A stretch of DNA of 39,958 nt, from positions 1-39,958 of the forward strand of contig JAKQIM010000010.1 of the NCBI GenBank assembly GCA_029557965.1. The letters are read 5' to 3'. Positions 31,773-38,988 of the stretch are shown piece by piece. Made by a program: the position numbers and the translations under genes. A model generated the notes under the pieces. That model did no database searches and was not told where the DNA came from. It worked only from the letters and a program-made list of their open reading frames with translations. The DNA comes from Chloroflexota bacterium. GTDB lineage: Bacteria; Chloroflexota; Anaerolineae; Anaerolineales; UBA4823. Position 1 is the first letter of the stretch. Each line of letters starts with the position of its first letter.

Positions 31773-33038
31773 ATGAAAAAACTGCCCATTCTCACCCTGA
31801 TCCTGATCCTATCCCTCTTGCTGGGTTCTTGCCAGCTCCCGGCGCCCATCGGCGGCGGCGACGAACCCACCGCCACCGCCACCGGCCCCGCCACCAGCGG
31901 CCCTGATGCCGCATCAGGCGGCAAGCCCGTGGCCCAAGAACCCACCGCCACCTCCCTGCCGCCGGCGATCACCGACACCCCCCAGCCGGTGACCACAGAG
32001 CCGCTGGCGACGCCTGTGCCCGAAGAACCCGTGGCGACCGAGATCCCCCCGGTTGAAGAGGCCGCCGTGCCCGAGAACGCCGCCCGCATCCAATTCCAGG
32101 CCAATGCCACTTCCCAAACCATCGATGGCGAGATCGAAAGCGGCCAGGTGGCCTATTACGTGCTCAAGGCCTCGGCCGGGCAGTTGATGAAGGTCAGCGT
32201 CTGGTCGCCCAACAGCGACGTGTACCTGGATATCGCGGGGGTTGAGGATGGGTCCTACCTGCTCTCAGCCGGCGACCGCGAGACCAGCTACCAAGGCAGC
32301 CTGCCCGCCACGCAAGATTACCTGGTCAGCCTTTCGGCGGGCGGCGGGTACACCAGCTTCTCCATTACGGTTGAGATCACCAATTTCGATGAAGAGACCA
32401 ACGTCAGCATCCCCGAAGACGCCTTCGACCCGTACACCGAGTTGGGCGACCCGAGGATGGAAGACCCGATGAACGGCGGCAATATCGGCGATTGGACCAC
32501 CCCTGAAGGCGTGCTGCCCGACAGCGAATACATCCGCATGCAGGTGGATGGGGCCAAGTTCTACGTCACCGGCAAGAACGCCGGCTGGACGACCTGGTAC
32601 TTCGCCTGGCGCGAGATGTCTGACTTTTACCTTGAAACGACCTTCAACAGCGGCGCCTGCGCCGACGGCGACATGTACGGCCTGATCATCCGCGGCCCCA
32701 AGCACATGTCGGGCATCTCGTACGGCTACGTGGCGGCCTTCACCTGCGACGGGCAGTACACCATCTTCCGCCTGGATGGGGCCAACCCCTACACCACCGC
32801 CGACCTGGTGAGCCTGACCGAGAGCGAACGCCTCAACGCGGGGGCCAACCAGCAGAACATCATGGGCATCCGCGCCGAGGGTGATACGATCACCGTGTAT
32901 GCCAACGGCTACCAACTGGCGCAGGTGACCGACGCGCGCTACAGCGAAGGCCGCTACGGGCTCTTCGTCAGCCCGGCGCTGACCACCAATTACACCTACC
33001 GGGTGGTGCACATGGCCTATTGGCTGCTGGACGAATAA
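31773..33038 (+). CDS. Secreted lipoprotein with PPC-like and concanavalin-like domains
   Basis: 421 residues. Signal peptide MKKLPILTLILILSLLLGSC with lipidated Cys20. A Thr/Pro/Ala-rich linker spans about 25-105. A beta-rich module follows (IDGEIESGQVAYYVLKASAGQLMKVSVWSPNSDVYLDI, split here as GEIESGQVAYYVLKA and LMKVSVWSPNSDVYLDI), resembling pre-peptidase C-terminal domains. The C-terminal half (WYFAWREMSDFYLETTF, DMYGLIIRGP, NQQNIMGIRAEGDTITVYANG, RYGLFVSP) resembles LamG/DUF1080-type jelly-roll domains. Outside-surface adhesion or glycan binding is likely but unproven. The start at 31773 begins the signal peptide; an in-frame start at 31722 is less likely. It is monocistronic with a strong terminator. 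Confidence 0.83.
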   Translation: MKKLPILTLILILSLLLGSCQLPAPIGGGDEPTATATGPATSGPDAASGGKPVAQEPTATSLPPAITDTPQPVTTEPLATPVPEEPVATEIPPVEEAAVPENAARIQFQANATSQTIDGEIESGQVAYYVLKASAGQLMKVSVWSPNSDVYLDIAGVEDGSYLLSAGDRETSYQGSLPATQDYLVSLSAGGGYTSFSITVEITNFDEETNVSIPEDAFDPYTELGDPRMEDPMNGGNIGDWTTPEGVLPDSEYIRMQVDGAKFYVTGKNAGWTTWYFAWREMSDFYLETTFNSGACADGDMYGLIIRGPKHMSGISYGYVAAFTCDGQYTIFRLDGANPYTTADLVSLTESERLNAGANQQNIMGIRAEGDTITVYANGYQLAQVTDARYSEGRYGLFVSPALTTNYTYRVVHMAYWLLDE

Positions 33039-33044
33039 CATTTT

Positions 33045-33096
33045 TCTCCTATAACAAAAATGCGGCGCCGAAGCGCCGCATTTTTGTTATAGGAGA
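33045..33096. terminator. Terminator with 24-bp perfect stem
   Basis: Arms 33045-33068 and 33073-33096 close on a CGAA tetraloop. A5/T5 tracts flank the GCGGCG core, and symmetry continues about 10 bp beyond them. It is the longest perfect palindrome in the window. Confidence 0.88.
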
Positions 33097-33105
33097 TTAT
33101 CGCTA

Positions 33106-33134
33106 TTGCATTCTGGGGTTTATTGAGTTAAGAT
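33106..33134 (+). promoter_or_regulatory. Sigma-70-like promoter of the GGDEF/EAL gene
   Basis: TTGCAT, 17-nt spacer, TAAGAT. The leader to the ATG at 33261 is about 120 nt. It holds AGACA/TGTCT and TTGAGA/TCTCAA stems, and the second is followed by CCTCTTTTT, a possible attenuator. No cyclic-di-GMP riboswitch consensus is seen. Confidence 0.45.
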
Positions 33135-33260
33135 ATCAGATAAGACATCACGTCCGGGGAGGCAGGCCCAGGTGTCTGTTTTTGGATTGAGAAGCGGGGG
33201 AGCACTCACTGCCGTCTCAAGGCCCTCTTTTTATCACCCGCGGCTCATAGAAAGCTGTGT

Positions 33261-35939
33261 ATGCGGCCCGAAACGATATTGGTGATTGACGATAACCGTC
33301 AAATTGGCGATTACCTGGCAAAAACCATCCTGCCAAGCCTGGGGTACACCGCCTTGCTGGCGCGGGATGGCTTTGCCGGCATGCGCCTGATCCAAGAGCA
33401 CAAAGATGAACTTGACCTGATCTTGCTGGATTTGCAGCTCCCAGATATCAACGGGCTGGACCTGCTGCGGCGCATGAACCAGGATGGCTACGAGATCCCT
33501 GCCATATTGGTGACCGCCCACGGCTCTGAGCAGGTGGCGGTGGATGCCTTCAGGCTGGGGGTGCAAGATTACCTGAACAAGCCGGTGGATATTGAGATCT
33601 TACAGGCTGCTATCAGCCGGGCGCTGGTAGAGACGCGCCTGCGGCGTGAAAAAGAGGCCCTCAACAGCCAGCTTCAAGAACGGGTGGTGTGGATGGAAGC
33701 CCTGTCGCAGGTGGGGCGCAGCCTGACCTCGACCCTTGACCTGGACGAGGTGCTGCGGCGCATCGTGGAGGCGGCGGTCTCGTTGACGCATGCCGACGAG
33801 GGCTTTTTGGCGCTGCTGGATGCGGAGAGCGGGCAGCTTTACCTGCGCGCCGCCAAGAACATCGACCAGGACCAGATCGAGACCATGCGCCTGCCGATCA
33901 CCGATTCGCTGGTGGGCAACGTCTTGAAGAGCCGCCGCCCGCTGCGCGCCCTGCAGCCCACCCAGGGCCGCCCGCAGCTCAAGGTCAGCACGGGGTACCT
34001 GGTTTACAGCCTGCTGCACGTGCCCATCTTATCCAGGGAAGAACCGCTGGGGGTGCTTTCGGTGGATAACCGCACCACCCACCAGGCTTTTGAAGATCAA
34101 GACGAGGCGCTGCTCAACTCGCTGGCTGATTACGCCGCCGTGGCCCTGGAAAATGCCAGCCTGTACCAGAAATCGCGCCAAGAGCTGCTCGAGCGCGAGC
34201 GGGTTGAGGCGGCCCTGCGCGTCAGCGAACAGCGCTATGCCCTGGCGGTGAGCGGGGCCAACGACGGTCTGTGGGATTGGGATATGCGCGCCAACCGCGT
34301 CTATTATTCGCCGCGCTGGAAGACCATGCTGGGGTATGTGGATTACGAGATCAGCGATGCGCCCAACGAATGGTTCCAGCGCGTCCACCCCGATGACCTG
34401 GGGCAGCTCAAGATGAACATCTCGGCCCACATCAAGGGGCTGGCAGATCACTTCGAATGCGAATACCGCATGCGCCATAAAGACGGCTCTACGCGTTGGA
34501 TCCGCAGCCGGGGCATTGCCGTGTGGGATGCCGAGGGCAATGTGCACCGCATGGCGGGCAGCCAATCTGACATCACCCAGCGCAAACAGTTCGAACAGCG
34601 CCTGGTGCACGATGCCCTGTACGATCCGCTGACCGGGCTGCCCAACCGCACCCTCTTCATGGACCACCTGCACCATGCCATCGAGCACGCCCGCCGCCGC
34701 CAGGATTACCTGTATGCGGTGCTGTTCATGGACCTGGACCGCTTCAAAGACATCAACGACAGCCTGGGGCACCAGACCGGCGACCAACTGCTGATCGCCA
34801 CGGCCCGCCTGCTAGAAACCACCCTGCGCCCGGTGGATACGGTGGCGCGCCTGGGCGGGGATGAGTTCGTCATCCTGCTGGAAGACATTGCCGACGCCGA
34901 AGACGCCACCCAGATCGCCAACCGCATCCAGAAGAAGCTGATGGCGGCCTCGCTGCTGGCTGAGCAAACCATTTTCGTCACCGCCAGCATCGGGATCGTG
35001 CTGAGCCAAACCGGCTACGAACGCCCCGACGATGTGCTGCGGGATGCGGATATTGCCATGTACCGGGCCAAGGCCAACGGGCGCGCCCGCTACGAGATCT
35101 TTGACGCCAACATGCGGCACCGCATCATGGAGCGCATCTCGCTGGAGGCAGAGCTCCAGCAGGCCATCGAGCGCAAAGAGCTGCAGGTGGCTTACCAGCC
35201 CATCATCGGGCTGGGCGACGGCAAGCTGGTGGGCTTTGAAGCCCTGGTGCGCTGGCGGCATCCCCAGCGCGGCATGATCCTGCCGACAGAGTTCATCCCC
35301 ATGGCTGAAGAGACCGGCATGATCATCCTGATCGACCGGTGGGTGATGAGAGAAGCCTGCCGCCAGACCCAGGCCTGGCAAAAATCCTTCCCGCACAGCC
35401 CGCCGCTGTCGATCAACGTCAACATCTCGGGCAAGCAGGTGACCCAGACTGACTTTGTGGAGACGGTCAAACGCATTTTGGATGAGACCGGCCTGCCCCC
35501 GGCCAGCCTGCACCTTGAGATCACCGAGAACGCGATCATGGAGAATTTCGACCTGACCTCAGACGTGCTGGAACGGGTGCGCGGGCTGGGGGTTGAGCTG
35601 CAGATCGACGACTTTGGGATTGGATACTCTTCATTAAACTACCTCTCGCGCTTCCCCCTGCACGCCCTCAAGATCGATCAATCCTTCATCAGCATGATGG
35701 GCGACGACAGCAGCTACCACAAGATCGTGCAGGCGATCGTGCGCCTGACCCACGGGCTGGGGATGAGCGTGATTGCGGAGGGGGTAGAGACGGAAGCCCA
35801 ACTGCACCAACTGCAAGCCCTGGAATGCGAGTACGTGCAGGGCAGCCTGATCTCGATGCCGCTGGACGGGATGCGCGTGACCCAGATGCTGGGCCGCGCG
35901 ACGGAAGGCGAGCAGACCTCTTTATGGGAGCAGGCGTAA
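33261..35939 (+). CDS. Cyclic-di-GMP turnover response regulator: REC-GAF-PAS-GGDEF-EAL
   Basis: 892 residues, cytoplasmic. The receiver (1-120) has Asp57 in LILLDLQLPDING. GAF at about 145-290, PAS/PAC at about 315-435 (SGANDGLWDWDMRANRVYYS is a typical PAS_3 opening). The diguanylate cyclase site is GGDEF at 532-536 with DPLTGLPNRTLF and DLDRFKDINDSLGH. The phosphodiesterase signature is EAL at 660-662, with NVNISGKQ, LEITENAIM, DDFGIGYSSL, KIDQSFI and AEGVE all present, so both activities may be real. It may both make and degrade c-di-GMP under phosphorylation and ligand control. There is no clear Shine-Dalgarno, so the exact start is a little uncertain. Candidate kinases are the sensor kinases at 13.6-20.4 kb, but nothing proves the link. 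Confidence 0.94.
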   Translation: MRPETILVIDDNRQIGDYLAKTILPSLGYTALLARDGFAGMRLIQEHKDELDLILLDLQLPDINGLDLLRRMNQDGYEIPAILVTAHGSEQVAVDAFRLGVQDYLNKPVDIEILQAAISRALVETRLRREKEALNSQLQERVVWMEALSQVGRSLTSTLDLDEVLRRIVEAAVSLTHADEGFLALLDAESGQLYLRAAKNIDQDQIETMRLPITDSLVGNVLKSRRPLRALQPTQGRPQLKVSTGYLVYSLLHVPILSREEPLGVLSVDNRTTHQAFEDQDEALLNSLADYAAVALENASLYQKSRQELLERERVEAALRVSEQRYALAVSGANDGLWDWDMRANRVYYSPRWKTMLGYVDYEISDAPNEWFQRVHPDDLGQLKMNISAHIKGLADHFECEYRMRHKDGSTRWIRSRGIAVWDAEGNVHRMAGSQSDITQRKQFEQRLVHDALYDPLTGLPNRTLFMDHLHHAIEHARRRQDYLYAVLFMDLDRFKDINDSLGHQTGDQLLIATARLLETTLRPVDTVARLGGDEFVILLEDIADAEDATQIANRIQKKLMAASLLAEQTIFVTASIGIVLSQTGYERPDDVLRDADIAMYRAKANGRARYEIFDANMRHRIMERISLEAELQQAIERKELQVAYQPIIGLGDGKLVGFEALVRWRHPQRGMILPTEFIPMAEETGMIILIDRWVMREACRQTQAWQKSFPHSPPLSINVNISGKQVTQTDFVETVKRILDETGLPPASLHLEITENAIMENFDLTSDVLERVRGLGVELQIDDFGIGYSSLNYLSRFPLHALKIDQSFISMMGDDSSYHKIVQAIVRLTHGLGMSVIAEGVETEAQLHQLQALECEYVQGSLISMPLDGMRVTQMLGRATEGEQTSLWEQA

Positions 35940-35950
35940 GCGCCCGGCCC

Positions 35951-36631
35951 TCACTCGCCCTGATCCAATTCGTCTACAAAAGCATTTGCCTCTTTTCGGA
36001 AGGGCGCCGGCACCTGCATGGTCATGGCGTCCTTTCCGGCGATCCCGACAATGAGGTTATCTTTTCGCCAACCGGCTTTGTAAGAGATCGTCCCAATTTG
36101 CCCGCGCGGGATGCGCTCAACCGTTACCGGAACGCCGGAAATATCCACGTCCAGTACCAACAGCGCTTGCTCGGTCAGGCCGACATAACAGGCGCGGAAT
36201 GGGTCCTGCACCCGTCCCCAGGATTTTTCTTCCCAGGTGGGAACGTTGGCTTCGAAGGCGGCCAACAAAACTTCACCCGCCTCAAGCTCTCTGGCAACGT
36301 ATGCACGCACCTTCTCAGCACGGCTTTCATACTCAACCTCCTCTGCCGCCGCGCCGCCTTTGACCGCCTTCGCCGGATCCTGAGCGCGCTTTTGGAGCAG
36401 CCGCGCGGTGGAGACCGCCAGATAGACCTGGATTGCCCACACAAAATACAGGATGTTCCAACTAGCTTCTCGCAGGTAGGGGGTTGGAAACGCTTTGGAC
36501 AACATCAGCGAAAAGATTCCCGCCAGCATCACCGCCGCAAAGGCCTGGGCCGCCCTGTGGCGCTGCCCCATCAGCAAGAAGCCCAGGCCGGGCACGAAAG
36601 AAGCGATTCCAATTGGAACAGGTTGATGCAT
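35951..36631 (-). CDS. Membrane protein with cytoplasmic PH-like domain
   Basis: 226 residues. Two N-terminal TM helices (IGIASFVPGLGFLLMGQ and AFAAVMLAGIFSLMLSK, the first like a TM2/GxGxxxxG hairpin), a third hydrophobic stretch (ILYFVWAIQVYLAVSTARLL), then a charged linker and a beta-rich C-terminal domain (YVGLTEQALLVLDVDISG, IPRGQIGTISYKAG, NLIVGIAGKDAMTMQVP) resembling bacterial PH or YokE-like domains. It lies last in a leftward row, 6 bp after the four-TM gene, which suggests co-transcription. Its GC content looks like the main chromosome, unlike the AT-richer genes upstream. Function unknown. Confidence 0.75.
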   Translation of the reverse strand: MHQPVPIGIASFVPGLGFLLMGQRHRAAQAFAAVMLAGIFSLMLSKAFPTPYLREASWNILYFVWAIQVYLAVSTARLLQKRAQDPAKAVKGGAAAEEVEYESRAEKVRAYVARELEAGEVLLAAFEANVPTWEEKSWGRVQDPFRACYVGLTEQALLVLDVDISGVPVTVERIPRGQIGTISYKAGWRKDNLIVGIAGKDAMTMQVPAPFRKEANAFVDELDQGE

Positions 36632-36637
36632 GAGTTT

Positions 36638-37003
36638 CTACAAAAAAAACAACACTACTGCCGAGAATATGCATAGAGCGGTTAAAAAAAATCCAGCTAT
36701 TTCGGCCGAGGCTCCCTTCAAAGTCGTATACCGCGACCAGTAAAACTCGCGTCGGATAATCGCCACCACCCCTGCCAAGCTAAGTAGTAGACACACATAA
36801 GGCATATGCTTACCTGCATATGCCGATGTTTGAAATGAATCTCCCACGATCATCATCCCAATCATCGGCCACAGGAACAAAAGAGCGGCACCCAAACCCA
36901 ACGGAACACCCTGGGCAAGACGAATATCTATTTGAAAAAACCATGCTTTAATGGCTTGAAAAACAGATGTTTTGGGTGTGTTATTCTTTCCGGCTTCAGT
37001 CAT
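36638..37003 (-). CDS. Four-TM membrane protein, paralog A
   Basis: 121 residues with four predicted TM helices. It aligns with the next gene upstream: WFFQIDIRLAQGVPLGLG with WFFQSDIRLVQGIPFVIG, and LAGVVAIIRREFYWSRY with LSGVVGIIRRETYWNRF. The arginine-rich RRE.YW loop is the shared hallmark. It is a tandem duplicate in an AT-richer region behind an Rhs tip. The family is unknown to me; an immunity-like or accessory role is inference from position only. Confidence 0.75.
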   Translation of the reverse strand: MTEAGKNNTPKTSVFQAIKAWFFQIDIRLAQGVPLGLGAALLFLWPMIGMMIVGDSFQTSAYAGKHMPYVCLLLSLAGVVAIIRREFYWSRYTTLKGASAEIAGFFLTALCIFSAVVLFFL

Positions 37004-37036
37004 AGGATTATTTCCCTTTTGCCACGGCAGATTCTT

Positions 37037-37384
37037 TTATTTCAACAACAACAATGCTATTCCAAAGCCAACAAACCCCATTGTCATTATCACACTCGCC
37101 CAAACCGCTATCGAACCTTTCAATATCACAAAGCGATTCCAGTAAGTTTCTCTCCGGATAATTCCTACAACACCACTCAACCCCAACAAGAAAAATATGA
37201 AAGGAAGATGGACAACACTCAACTTAGTTTTTTGTAAAGAACCATCACCGATGAAACCTAATGTAACTGGCCACCCTATAAAAAACAGCAAGCCAATTAC
37301 AAAAGGTATCCCTTGAACGAGGCGGATATCCGATTGGAAAAACCAATCTCTCAGTGTTTTATACTTGGTAATCTTTTTCGACAT
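37037..37384 (-). CDS. Four-TM membrane protein, paralog B
   Basis: 115 residues from ATG 37384 (a TTG four codons upstream is an alternative). Four predicted TM helices. It shares the WFFQ.DIRL.QG.P start, the H.PF.FFLLGLSGVVGIIRRE core and the FVILKGS turn with paralog A. The 33-bp gap between the two paralogs shows no promoter, so they are probably co-transcribed. Function unknown. Confidence 0.75.
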   Translation of the reverse strand: MSKKITKYKTLRDWFFQSDIRLVQGIPFVIGLLFFIGWPVTLGFIGDGSLQKTKLSVVHLPFIFFLLGLSGVVGIIRRETYWNRFVILKGSIAVWASVIMTMGFVGFGIALLLLK

Positions 37385-37428
37385 CTTCGTTTCCAATTAA
37401 GGTTTTCTTCGTTAATGTCTGCCATGGC

Positions 37429-37509
37429 CTAAGTGACACTGCCCTGATTGATCCACGCCGGCATTGAAATGGCAATAGTAACTAACAAGGGGATTACATA
37501 CTTATTCAT
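37429..37509 (-). CDS. Possible 26-residue membrane peptide or truncated gene
   Basis: Begins MNKYVIPLLVTIAISMPAW, a single hydrophobic helix that resembles a signal peptide, then stops after seven more residues. Its ATG overlaps the stop codon of the preceding gene (ATGA), which suggests coupling. It may be a real microprotein or the remnant of a secreted protein cut short by a frameshift or deletion. Confidence 0.3.
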   Translation of the reverse strand: MNKYVIPLLVTIAISMPAWINQGSVT

Positions 37510-37762
37510 AAACCATCTTTCATTCGCTTTTGGGCCCGTTCTCGAAAGAAACCAGTTAGAACGGCACCAGGCACAAATATAACAGCGAAGAGAAAGCCTA
37601 CGGCTACCGCTGTCCAGAATTTGTAAACACAGATCCCGGGGAGAAAACCTGCCAAAAAAGCGCAGGTTATAGATAACCATAGCCGGCGCCGCGATGCGTA
37701 GCAGGCAATAACTGAACTGACCGCCAACAAGAATAACCCTATCATTGCAAATATTGGTAATA

Positions 37763-37770
37763 AAATGTTC
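37763..37770. repeat. Target-site duplication, left copy
   Basis: AAATGTTC directly before the left end of the IS. The identical copy follows the right end at 38966-38973. Confidence 0.88.
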
Positions 37771-37783
37771 CTAGCGACCTGAC

Positions 37784-37812
37784 ACTTTAAAAACTGAATA
37801 GTTGATCGGCAA
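37784..37812 (-). promoter_or_regulatory. Possible outward promoter at the IS left end
   Basis: On the minus strand TTGCCG (37807-37812), 17-nt spacer, TAAAGT (37784-37789). It points out of the IS into the interrupted membrane gene and the paralogs beyond. Each hexamer matches consensus at 4 of 6 positions. Confidence 0.3.
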
Positions 37813-37866
37813 GGATTCTCCACTAAAATTGGTTTTGCGAGACCACTTTAGGAACGGAGTAATCCA

Positions 37867-38943
37867 ATGCCGACCAACCACCTCTATGATACCTGGATTC
37901 GCCGGATTCGGGAACTGCGACCCGCTCAACGCATAACTCAAGTTCGCAATTTTGTTTGGCTGATGATTGGGATTTTTCAAAGCCGGTCGGTGTGCTTGAG
38001 CCGCATTGCAGGGAAGATTCCTGGCCCAGCTAAGCTGTTGAGTAACACTCGGCGATTGAGTAGGCTGCTGGATAATCCAGCCATCCGAGTGCGGGAATGG
38101 TACGAGCCGATTGCTCGAGACTGGCTGGAAACTCAATTGCGGAACCTGGGAGAAATCCGACTGATCGTGGATGGCACCAAGATCGGCTTTGGGCATCAAC
38201 TTCTGATCGTCTGCTTGGCCTATCGAAAAAGAGCTGTCCCGATTGCGTGGACCTGGGTCAATCATGTTCGAGGACACAGCAGTGCGAACAAACACTTGGC
38301 TTTGTTGTCTTATGTGCGCAGGTTGATCCCCAGAAAGGCGGCTGTGTTTCTCGTAGGGGACCGCGAATTTGGAGCTGTGGCGATCTTGCGCCAGCTGGAT
38401 CAGTGGCATTGGTTCTATGTCCTGCGCCAAAAGAGCGATACAGGCATCTGGTTCGATGAGAACAGCGGCTGGCGTACCTTCGGCAGCTTCATCCAAAAGC
38501 CCGGTCAAAGTATCTGGTTGGGCAGAGGTTATTTGACAGCCAAGGAGATCTACCCGGTCAACCTGTTGGTGCATTGGCAAGTCGGCGAGAAAGAGCCCTG
38601 GTGCCTGGCCACCAACCTGCCCGACTTGAGCATGGCCTTGTGCTATTATCGGCGCAGAATGTGGATTGAAGAGATGTTCGGTGATATGAAAAAACATGGT
38701 TTTGACCTGGAGCTTACAATGTTGCGTCATTTCGAACGCTTGTCTCGCCTGACTTTGGCTGTGGCTTTGCTCTACGTCTGGTTGATCTCGCTAGGAACCC
38801 GTACTATCCGAGATGGCTTACGAAATTTGGTCGATCGCAATGAGAGACGTGACTTGAGTATCTTCCAAATCGGTTTGCGTTTCGCAGAAAGGTGTGTGAT
38901 CAATGCTCATTTCCTTCAGGTTACACTATGTTCATACCGTTGA
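37867..38943 (+). CDS. IS4-family DDE transposase
   Basis: 358 residues with an RNase-H-like DDE core: the first Asp in IRLIVDGTKIGFGHQLLIV, the second in VFLVGDREFGAVAIL, and the Glu in RRRMWIEEMFGDMKKHGFDLE, which fits the Y-x(2)-R-x(3)-E-x(6)-K pattern of IS4 elements (YYRRRMWIEEMFGDMK). The N-terminal part is basic and helical, suited to end binding. The gene is full-length and uninterrupted. GGAG lies about 8 nt before the ATG. It lies antisense to the surrounding Rhs-locus genes. Confidence 0.92.
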   Translation: MPTNHLYDTWIRRIRELRPAQRITQVRNFVWLMIGIFQSRSVCLSRIAGKIPGPAKLLSNTRRLSRLLDNPAIRVREWYEPIARDWLETQLRNLGEIRLIVDGTKIGFGHQLLIVCLAYRKRAVPIAWTWVNHVRGHSSANKHLALLSYVRRLIPRKAAVFLVGDREFGAVAILRQLDQWHWFYVLRQKSDTGIWFDENSGWRTFGSFIQKPGQSIWLGRGYLTAKEIYPVNLLVHWQVGEKEPWCLATNLPDLSMALCYYRRRMWIEEMFGDMKKHGFDLELTMLRHFERLSRLTLAVALLYVWLISLGTRTIRDGLRNLVDRNERRDLSIFQIGLRFAERCVINAHFLQVTLCSYR

Positions 38944-38965
38944 TTTCAAACTGTCAGGTGGCTAG

Positions 38966-38973
38966 AAATGTTC
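38966..38973. repeat. Target-site duplication, right copy
   Basis: AAATGTTC directly after the right IS end, identical to 37763-37770. Confidence 0.88.
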
Positions 38974-38988
38974 TCCATTCAACTTTTC

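Larger units (their letters stand above)
37506..37823 (-). pseudogene. Small three-TM membrane gene interrupted by the IS after its second codon (candidate Rhs immunity gene)
   Basis: Removing the IS and one copy of the 8-bp target duplication restores an ATG at 38976-38978 and a continuous 89-residue reading, MENILLPIFAMIGLF... with three TM helices and a basic C-terminus (RERAQKRMKDGL). That restored start lies 11 bp after the Rhs stop codon, the standard place for an immunity gene. At present, the reading frame continues into the IS left end, where a GTG at 37823 could act as a start and give a 105-residue fusion that keeps the whole original protein from residue 3. So the gene may be inactivated or rescued. 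Function inferred from position only. Confidence 0.65.
37771..38965 (+). mobile_element. Complete IS4-type insertion sequence, 1195 bp
   Basis: Bounded by 22-bp terminal inverted repeats (37771-37792 and 38944-38965; 19 of 22 match; both ends start CTAGC) and flanked by an 8-bp duplication AAATGTTC. One transposase gene fills it, and its stop codon directly abuts the right repeat. Ends, duplication and gene are all intact, so the element may still be active and the insertion is probably recent. Confidence 0.9.

Noticed and set aside
33135-33260. Cyclic-di-GMP riboswitch in the leader of the GGDEF/EAL gene.
   Set aside because: The conserved GEMM-I core with its tetraloop receptor, and GEMM-II features, are not seen.
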